Shown one piece after another: positions 14,559 to 20,231 of a DNA stretch of 20,231 nucleotides (its first letter is position 1; the number at the start of each line of letters is the position of its first letter). The stretch is from a virus. Location of the stretch: the IMG/VR virus record IMGVR_UViG_3300020400_000059, positions 1-20,231 of that record. One strand, given 5' to 3'. The position numbers and the translations under genes are program-made. The notes below the pieces were generated by a model. It had not been told where the DNA came from. It saw nothing but the letters and a program-made list of their open reading frames with translations, and did no database searches.

Positions 14559-15499
14559 TGACAGAATTAGAATTTATAAATACACAACCATCTAGTTACG
14601 GAGGAGCTGCAAATGCAAATCTTCTTATTAGTAGTAGTGTGGTTAATCCTGGAGTGGATAACACACCTCAGGCTCCTTATGCTATTATTGGTATATCTAT
14701 ACCTTTTCAAGATGACCAAAATACCAAACTTGAATCAGCACTAAAAGAAGTTACTGAACTTAGATTTGATTTTACTGAAGGAATTATAAGGCCGAAAGTA
14801 CTGGAAAGGCAAAGAAGAGATGGTTTCTTTTATTTAAGACTTGAAAAAACATTTGTTAATACCTTACCACCGGTTATAGATACTCTTGGAGTTGGGACAG
14901 CAGCTGAACAAGATATTTTTAGGTATGACGGTTCAGAATTTGTATTTATACCATTCTTTGAAATAGGTTTTAATAATAACGATTCTAACCCTCTGTTAAA
15001 TAATTCTACCAACAATCAGCTTAACTCCATAAGACAGGTAGTAGACAGAACAACTGATGCAGCTAACCCTACAAACTTACAAGCTATATTAGCTGGTACT
15101 GCTCAAAAAGCACAAATTCAAGATTCACACTATACTAAAATAGGTTTAATTAATGCAAGATATAGAGGGACTAAACTTACAAGCGGTAGTGTTTTTGGTA
15201 ACGACCCTGCATTAAATTTTAGAGAATTTGAAGGTTCAATACACCTACTTGATGCTACAGTAGACACTATTAAAGCTATTACAGATAGTGCAAGAGATAC
15301 CACTACAATTTATTTTAACCCTCTATTATCAGGTTCACACCCTACTAAAGAACTACAAACATTTCCTAGTGGGTCTAACTTTATTTACGAGGAACAAGAA
15401 AATAAATTTATACGAATTGCTAACAAAAAAATATACATTACTGAGAAAGATCAAGTAATTACTACTAGTGAAACAGGTACTGTTATTAGCGTTGATTAA
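14558..15499 (+). CDS. Tail structural protein, unassigned
   Basis: A 313-residue protein beginning at a TAATG junction after the tail-protein-I-like gene. It is rich in Asn, Thr and Ser, with a segment LRFDFTEGIIRPKVLERQRRDGFFYLRLEKTF spanning about residues 68-99 and an alternating beta pattern toward the C-terminus. No family is recognised. No signal peptide or membrane span is present. Its place between the wedge gene and the fibre genes suggests a peripheral baseplate or fibre-attachment protein, by context only. Confidence 0.55.
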   Translation: MTELEFINTQPSSYGGAANANLLISSSVVNPGVDNTPQAPYAIIGISIPFQDDQNTKLESALKEVTELRFDFTEGIIRPKVLERQRRDGFFYLRLEKTFVNTLPPVIDTLGVGTAAEQDIFRYDGSEFVFIPFFEIGFNNNDSNPLLNNSTNNQLNSIRQVVDRTTDAANPTNLQAILAGTAQKAQIQDSHYTKIGLINARYRGTKLTSGSVFGNDPALNFREFEGSIHLLDATVDTIKAITDSARDTTTIYFNPLLSGSHPTKELQTFPSGSNFIYEEQENKFIRIANKKIYITEKDQVITTSETGTVISVD

Positions 15500-15513
15500 A
15501 ATAATACACTAAC

Positions 15514-15522
15514 ATATTTATA
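15514..15522 (+). promoter_or_regulatory. ATATTTATA element before the fibre gene group
   Basis: atatttata lies 17 bases before the ATG at 15540, in a 40-base gap, the longest in the structural module. The spacing is compatible with a -10 box and short leader. This is the best placed copy of the recurring element for a late promoter, here before the distal tail and fibre genes. No -35 is seen, as expected for gp55-type late promoters. Confidence 0.4.
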
Positions 15523-15539
15523 TAAAACAATAAGATAAA

Positions 15540-16196
15540 ATGGGATATTTAGATAATTCGGTCGTAACAGTAGATGCGATCTTAACCAAAAAAGGAAGAG
15601 AGCTGTTAGCTAGAGGGGACGGTTCTTTCAAAATCACTCAATTTGCTCTAGGCGATGACGAGATTGATTACACCTTATACAATCCAACACATCCCTCTGG
15701 TTCTGCACTCTACGGAGAAGCTATTGAAAACTTACCCTTATTAGAAGCTTTTCCAGATGAGACACAAATTATGAAGTATAAATTAACTACTCTACCAAGA
15801 GGTACTTCTAAACTACCAGTACTAGATATTGGATTTAGTTCAATTTCTCTTCGTCAAGGAGCTTCAGTAGCGGTTACCCCTCAAACACTAAACTACTTAG
15901 GAGCTACTACAATATTTGAAAACGAAGGTTATACTGCAACAATAGCAGATATAAGAGTACTTAATACATTTACCGGTGTTGGAATAAATTCTGAAGAAGC
16001 AGAAAAATTAAATACAGCAACAACCATCGGTACTAACGTATCAAAAACAGTAATAGGTACCTCAATAAATTTAACAGCTACTTCTGTTAATACTTTATTC
16101 GGGGATAACACACAATTACAAACTACCTTAACGGTAATAGGTAGAGGCTCTGGAGCTAGAATTACAATTCCAGTAACAATTACTAAAACTAATTAA
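15540..16196 (+). CDS. Conserved-type tail protein, 218 residues
   Basis: The N-terminal 85 residues carry a strongly conserved-looking sequence: YLDNSVVTVDAILTKKGREL, then GDGSFKITQFALGDDEIDY and NPTHPSGSALYGEAIENLP. I recall this arrangement from uncultured marine phages as a structural protein without known role. The C-terminal 110 residues are Thr/Asn/Ile-rich beta sequence resembling an Ig-like or fibre-attachment domain. It opens the distal tail group after a 40-base gap with an atatttata element. A baseplate-to-fibre connector is a reasonable guess. Confidence 0.6.
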   Translation: MGYLDNSVVTVDAILTKKGRELLARGDGSFKITQFALGDDEIDYTLYNPTHPSGSALYGEAIENLPLLEAFPDETQIMKYKLTTLPRGTSKLPVLDIGFSSISLRQGASVAVTPQTLNYLGATTIFENEGYTATIADIRVLNTFTGVGINSEEAEKLNTATTIGTNVSKTVIGTSINLTATSVNTLFGDNTQLQTTLTVIGRGSGARITIPVTITKTN

Positions 16197-16198
16197 TT

Positions 16199-17224
16199 AT
16201 GTCATACAAGAGATTTGATAAAGAAGACGTAGTTGTAAGTGCTGAGTCGATTACCTCTCCAGTATGGTCATTTGGAGCAACTACATTAACCACATTTTTT
16301 ACATCATCCACCCAAACTGGTGGAACTTCTGCGGATTACTACTATAACGTATTCAATACTGCATCTGATCTTTCTAATTCAAGAGTTCAGTTTGCTATTG
16401 CATATGGAGATAAAAAAGGTAGTGGTTCGTTAAATTTTAACGTTAACGTACCTGGCAAATCACCATCATCTACAGTATATGGTCAATATAGAAACTTAGT
16501 ACTAGGAGATGAAGATGCTGATTTTACGTTTGGATCTCAAACTTCTGAAACATTTTACGTATTATCAGTTGAAAGAGCAAGGTATAAAGAAAAACTCCTA
16601 CCTGGTACTTTAGACTTAGTTCTTGGTATCTCTGGTAGTGGAGCAAGATTGAGACTAACAGATGACAGTCAAGTAAACTCTACAATAAGATTTAACGATG
16701 CTGGTAGAGTTTATGAATTAGTATCAGGTTCTCAAGGCTCTGTATATACAACGCAAAATGCTAACGGATACAGTGATGCATCAGGATCATATGGAAAACT
16801 TTTACCAGATGTAGGAGTAATTTTATTAAATGCAAGTGCTTTAGATCTAGCAACAGGTTCAGCTGGAGGTATACAGCTAGCTACAAATAGAGGCGCTAAC
16901 ACTGCTGCACTTAATCAAAGAAGGTTATATGATGCTATAAGAGAAGGAGGTAGCTTTAGAATTCAAGCTGAAGAAACAGTATCTTCTAATTTTGTGTTTG
17001 TTAGAGCAAGAAACGGTGAATTTAATTACTCTACTAACCCTTCATTGATTACTGGTTCAGGAGAAATTAGACATAACGTAATGATTGATACACCTCAATC
17101 ATTTATAACAACTATCGGCTTATATAACGATAATAACGATTTATTAGCAGTAGCTAAATTATCTAGACCTCTTTTAAAAGACTTTACAAAAGAGTCTTTA
17201 GTAAGAGTTAAGCTTGATTATTAA
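16199..17224 (+). CDS. Tail protein, first of two tandem paralogues
   Basis: A 341-residue, Ser/Thr/Gly-rich beta protein with no membrane span. It starts SYKRFDKEDVVVS and ends with a 40-residue block (302-341) beginning FITTIGLYNDNNDLLAVAK. The following gene has the equivalent block at its own last 40 residues, 18 of 40 identical without gaps, and a similar opening. The middle of the two proteins differs greatly in sequence. The pattern suits virion proteins with shared attachment ends and variable exposed middles. It starts two bases after the previous stop. Confidence 0.6.
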   Translation: MSYKRFDKEDVVVSAESITSPVWSFGATTLTTFFTSSTQTGGTSADYYYNVFNTASDLSNSRVQFAIAYGDKKGSGSLNFNVNVPGKSPSSTVYGQYRNLVLGDEDADFTFGSQTSETFYVLSVERARYKEKLLPGTLDLVLGISGSGARLRLTDDSQVNSTIRFNDAGRVYELVSGSQGSVYTTQNANGYSDASGSYGKLLPDVGVILLNASALDLATGSAGGIQLATNRGANTAALNQRRLYDAIREGGSFRIQAEETVSSNFVFVRARNGEFNYSTNPSLITGSGEIRHNVMIDTPQSFITTIGLYNDNNDLLAVAKLSRPLLKDFTKESLVRVKLDY

Positions 17225-17227
17225 TGA

Positions 17228-18241
17228 ATGAGCGCTTACAAAAAACTAAACAGACAAGATGTATTTGTCTCTGATTATGTTGCAAAAAAATCCTGGATAG
17301 CCAGCGGTAGCACATTAACAGAGTACGATATTAATTTCTTGCGTGGTATATCAAGTTCCCTATCATCACATCCAGGAGACTTATTCAAAGGTAGATCTCA
17401 AGAGTTAGTTTGGAGAAGCACAGATCAACTTTACTATAGAAATAGTAGAAATAATAATACATATACAGGTTCTTTTGATCATTTTATTCAATCTACTTTA
17501 ACCAAATCAGGTTCAAGGACATTAAGGAATGAAAATGCAGTTATATCTATTCCCAAAAACGTAATAGGTACTCATATAGATACTGATACTTTTGCGCTAA
17601 AACCAATATCAAGTTCCCATAATAATTATTTACTAGATGGATATGTAGTAGATTTCAATACAGGAGATAATGAATATACCGATAATTTTGCAAGCTTGTA
17701 CGGTACAACAGGTATAGATACTGCAGACTACGTAATAAATGAAAGTGACTATGTTGACGAATCTTCTTCTGAATATTTAGAGATAGATCAAAATCAACAA
17801 AGAGGAGAGATAGTAGATGACGGAGAAGGAAGTTTAATATTTTCAGGATCTTCCTTATCTTTTACTAAAGCAGAAAGAGTAGTAGGGGATATTATTTATC
17901 CTCACGGTATAGCTGTTATTACTGATAAAGATATAGCTAGATACTATTCTACATATTTACAACCACAGGTTGAATGGAAAGCAAATCAACCTATTTATAC
18001 ATATAATGTTCACTGTAAGGTAAAAGATTCTGAATTGAATTTTACTTTTAACAGAACAGCAACTACAGGTTCATTAGGTGTATTAGCCAACAATATAACA
18101 GGAAGTGAATTTACTCCTTATATTACAACTGTTGGTCTATATAATGATGCAAATGAATTGATTGCTGTAGGAAAAACTGGAAGACCAATTCCGAAAACCA
18201 AAAACAGTGATATGACATTTGAAATAAAAATTGATATATAA
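17228..18241 (+). CDS. Tail protein, second of two tandem paralogues
   Basis: A 337-residue protein opening SAYKKLNRQDVFVSDYV and ending with YITTVGLYNDANELIAVGK inside its last 40 residues (298-337), matching the upstream protein. The central 230 residues are rich in Tyr, Asp and Ser (for example ESDYVDESSSEYLEI near 170-184). An ATG at 17224 exists in another frame; the start at 17228 is in frame and gives the paralogous N-terminus. The stop overlaps the fibre gene start as TAATG. It is probably a tail or fibre-adaptor protein. Confidence 0.6.
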   Translation: MSAYKKLNRQDVFVSDYVAKKSWIASGSTLTEYDINFLRGISSSLSSHPGDLFKGRSQELVWRSTDQLYYRNSRNNNTYTGSFDHFIQSTLTKSGSRTLRNENAVISIPKNVIGTHIDTDTFALKPISSSHNNYLLDGYVVDFNTGDNEYTDNFASLYGTTGIDTADYVINESDYVDESSSEYLEIDQNQQRGEIVDDGEGSLIFSGSSLSFTKAERVVGDIIYPHGIAVITDKDIARYYSTYLQPQVEWKANQPIYTYNVHCKVKDSELNFTFNRTATTGSLGVLANNITGSEFTPYITTVGLYNDANELIAVGKTGRPIPKTKNSDMTFEIKIDI

Positions 18242-18918
18242 TGTCTATATTTTTTAGAGCAAATAAAAGTCAACCTTTGACTTATGGCGAAATGGACGAA
18301 AACTTAGGTTCGTTCTATTATTCTAGTTCTATAGCTGAATCAGGGACAGTTTTAGTTTTACACTATACAGGTAGTTCTCAAGTACCAATCAATAGAACAG
18401 CACATCAAGTACCATTAGCAAAAGGTATACAACCAGGTACTAATAGAAGGATAGCTTTTTATTCCGGTAGTGCTGCACTTACAACAGCAGCTGGATTAAT
18501 AGCAAGCTCATCAGGTGACGGTATAAGTGTAGGAATTAACGTAAATGAGTCTACTGATTTACCTTTAACGTATAATTTAGAAGTATCAGGAAGTATAAGA
18601 ACTTCTGCAGCAGTATTTCAGTCTTCAGATGAAAGATTAAAAAGTAACATACTAACAGTTACTGAAGGTTTAAGTAAAGTAGTATCTTCAAGAGGAGTTA
18701 CTTTTGATAAAGACGGTACTAATCAATATGGAGTAATTGCTCAAGAAATACAAAAAGTTCTTCCAGAAGTTGTTTCTGAAGATAATAATGGCTATCTTAG
18801 TGTTAACTACAATGGTATAGTTGGAGTACTAATAGAAGCCATAAAAGAACTTAAAAACGAAATAGACGATTTGAAGAGTAAACAATTACATGCACCAACC
18901 GGATCAAATAATAATTAA
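18241..18918 (+). CDS. Tail fibre protein with S74 intramolecular chaperone
   Basis: A 225-residue protein. Residues 1-30 hold an N-terminal block (FFRANKSQPLTYGEMDENLG) shared in outline with the next gene and probably the attachment end. Residues 128-203 are an S74-type chaperone: the SSDERLKSN cleavage-site motif, then YGVIAQEIQKVLPEVV and a LSVNYNGIVGVLIEAIKEL helix, followed by a coiled coil (to about 214). S74 domains trimerise fibres and then cut themselves off at the Ser-Asp site. The exposed shaft between is only about 95 residues, so this is a short fibre. Confidence 0.85.
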   Translation: MSIFFRANKSQPLTYGEMDENLGSFYYSSSIAESGTVLVLHYTGSSQVPINRTAHQVPLAKGIQPGTNRRIAFYSGSAALTTAAGLIASSSGDGISVGINVNESTDLPLTYNLEVSGSIRTSAAVFQSSDERLKSNILTVTEGLSKVVSSRGVTFDKDGTNQYGVIAQEIQKVLPEVVSEDNNGYLSVNYNGIVGVLIEAIKELKNEIDDLKSKQLHAPTGSNNN

Positions 18919-18920
18919 AG

Positions 18921-20231
18921 ATGGCAATTCAGTTTAGAGGAACAAAAGGATCTTCGCTTACACATAACGAACTAGATCAAAACTTTAGAGAGTTTTTTCA
19001 TTCTGCTTCCTTTGAAGGTTCTACCTTAAAACTTCACAAGTTTACTGCAATAAGTAGCTCTGTTAGTATACCTTTAAGTAACCCTGTTGGAAGAAATGGA
19101 GCTGTTCAGTTTAAATTAGGAAATGCAGTATCTGGAGCTAATGCACAGTTTACAGGTAGTAATAACTTAGTATTTGCTAACAATCATTTAAAAATAACTG
19201 GTTCAGTTTTAATAGATGCTGATGCAGCAGGAGATCAAGTTGATATAACTGGTAGTGCTAAAATAACACAAAACCTTACTGTTGGAGGTACTTTAACAGC
19301 AGAAGAATTTGTTACTGAACGTAACACAACTATACAAATTTATAATTCTGGTTCTACTATTTTTGGAGATTCTTTTGATGATACTCATGAAAGAACCGGT
19401 AGTTTAAGAGTAACGGGTTCTTTTGATTTAGTAGGACCCGGTAGTGTAACTAATATGAGTGGGTCATTTTCAGGATCATTTGAAGGTGAAGGCAGTGGTG
19501 TTACAGGAATTATTTCATCTTCATTTGCAGTTACTGCTTCAGTTGCACCATTTAGTGGACTAACAGGTAAACCTACTTTACTGTCTTCTAGTGCAGATTT
19601 ACTAACTACTGCATCTGCTGCTGAAAATGTAGTTACTTTTACAAAAGGAGATAGTTCTACTTTTACAGTAACTATTGGTACGGGATCTGGAGGTGGAGGA
19701 GGTTTAGCAAGTGTATTAGCAGATACAACACCACAATTAGGAGGTAATTTAGACCTGAATACTAAAAATATATCAGGATCAGGTAAAATAGATATAAACG
19801 GACATGTATCTGGAAGTTTATTACATATGGGTGGAACTGGTACTTCTAAATTTACTAGTCACCTACAAGCACATTGTTTAGGAGTAGGACTTGCTCCAAC
19901 AACAACAACTGGAGAAGTAAATGCAATATCAGGTTCGTTTACTGGACCAGTTTCTGCTTCAGCAATTAATACATTAGGAGTAAGTGTATCAGGAAACATT
20001 ACAGCAGTATCTGGTTCATTTACAGGACCTATTTCAGCATCGGTGATAAATGCTTCAGGAGATGTAACAGCGTTCTTTTCATCAGATGAAAGACTTAAAG
20101 ATAACATTACCCCAATAGGTAGTGCAATAGATAAACTTAATACAATCGGAGGGTATGAATTTGATTGGAATAATAGTTCTGAGCATAGCGGTCATGATGT
20201 TGGTGTTATCGCTCAAGAAATCGAAAAAGTG
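18921..20231 (+). CDS. Tail fibre protein with S74 chaperone, 3'-partial
   Basis: ATG at 18921 opens a frame that runs off the window end (437 codons seen). The first 30 residues share 13 of 30 positions with the preceding fibre, including FR, LT, E, D and N of the LT-x-x-E-x-D-x-N pattern. The shaft (about 40-385) is rich in Gly, Ser and Thr with frequent SGS turns, and includes a glycine run near residues 255-259 and LADTTPQLGGNLDLN (about 264-278). Residues 388-393 are the S74 motif SDERLK, followed by EFDWNN and VGVIAQEIEKV. The rest of the chaperone lies beyond 20231. Confidence 0.85.
   Translation, partial: MAIQFRGTKGSSLTHNELDQNFREFFHSASFEGSTLKLHKFTAISSSVSIPLSNPVGRNGAVQFKLGNAVSGANAQFTGSNNLVFANNHLKITGSVLIDADAAGDQVDITGSAKITQNLTVGGTLTAEEFVTERNTTIQIYNSGSTIFGDSFDDTHERTGSLRVTGSFDLVGPGSVTNMSGSFSGSFEGEGSGVTGIISSSFAVTASVAPFSGLTGKPTLLSSSADLLTTASAAENVVTFTKGDSSTFTVTIGTGSGGGGGLASVLADTTPQLGGNLDLNTKNISGSGKIDINGHVSGSLLHMGGTGTSKFTSHLQAHCLGVGLAPTTTTGEVNAISGSFTGPVSASAINTLGVSVSGNITAVSGSFTGPISASVINASGDVTAFFSSDERLKDNITPIGSAIDKLNTIGGYEFDWNNSSEHSGHDVGVIAQEIEKV
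19926..20069 (+). repeat. Tandem 27-residue repeat in fibre shaft
   Basis: The coding sequence for ISGSFTGPVSASAIN begins at 19926 and that for VSGSFTGPISASVIN at 20007, exactly 81 bases apart. The second copy is cut short by the chaperone motif. The DNA of the two copies has diverged at synonymous positions, so this is an old structural repeat of the shaft and not a recent duplication. Confidence 0.7.

Overview
The window reads as part of an AT-rich, T4-like contractile-tailed phage (myovirus). The support is a nearly unbroken run of plus-strand baseplate and tail genes: an OB-fold hub/spike protein, a gp25-like wedge protein, a gp6/baseplate-J wedge protein, a large tail-protein-I-like protein and two S74-chaperone fibres. 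A gp55-like late sigma factor and an HD-domain hydrolase lie just upstream. The host is probably a marine or aquatic member of the Bacteroidota. This is an inference from the near absence of Shine-Dalgarno sequences before start codons and from a lipoprotein signal ending in S-Cys-S-K-E-E.

Layout. (1) Positions 1-987 contain no cytosine at all on the plus strand, across two genes, the gap between them and the trailer. The two encoded proteins therefore lack Ala, His, Pro, Gln and Thr completely. (2) The first C, at 988, falls inside a hairpin. After it comes a C-containing, foldable non-coding block (about 1029-1157) that may be a structured RNA. (3) Positions 1192-1945 hold four very small genes, two on each strand and convergent, each pair joined by an ATGA overlap; three of them encode membrane proteins. 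(4) Positions 2069-3144 hold an unknown protein and a probable lipoprotein. (5) Positions 3265-4998 hold the HD hydrolase, a membrane-anchored coiled-coil protein and the late sigma factor. (6) Positions 5020-15499 are the baseplate/tail module, packed with TAATG stop-start junctions. (7) Positions 15540-20231 hold a conserved tail protein, two tandem paralogous tail proteins and two tandem S74 fibre proteins; the last runs off the window.

The late sigma factor probably directs transcription of the downstream structural genes. Hub, gp25-like, gp6-like and tail-protein-I-like proteins would form the baseplate, and the distal proteins would decorate it or form fibres. The cytosine-free tract is the outstanding anomaly. 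Because it covers non-coding DNA as well as genes, the constraint acts on one nucleic-acid strand (or its RNA) and not on the proteins. Its cause cannot be decided from this window, and the tract probably continues upstream of position 1.
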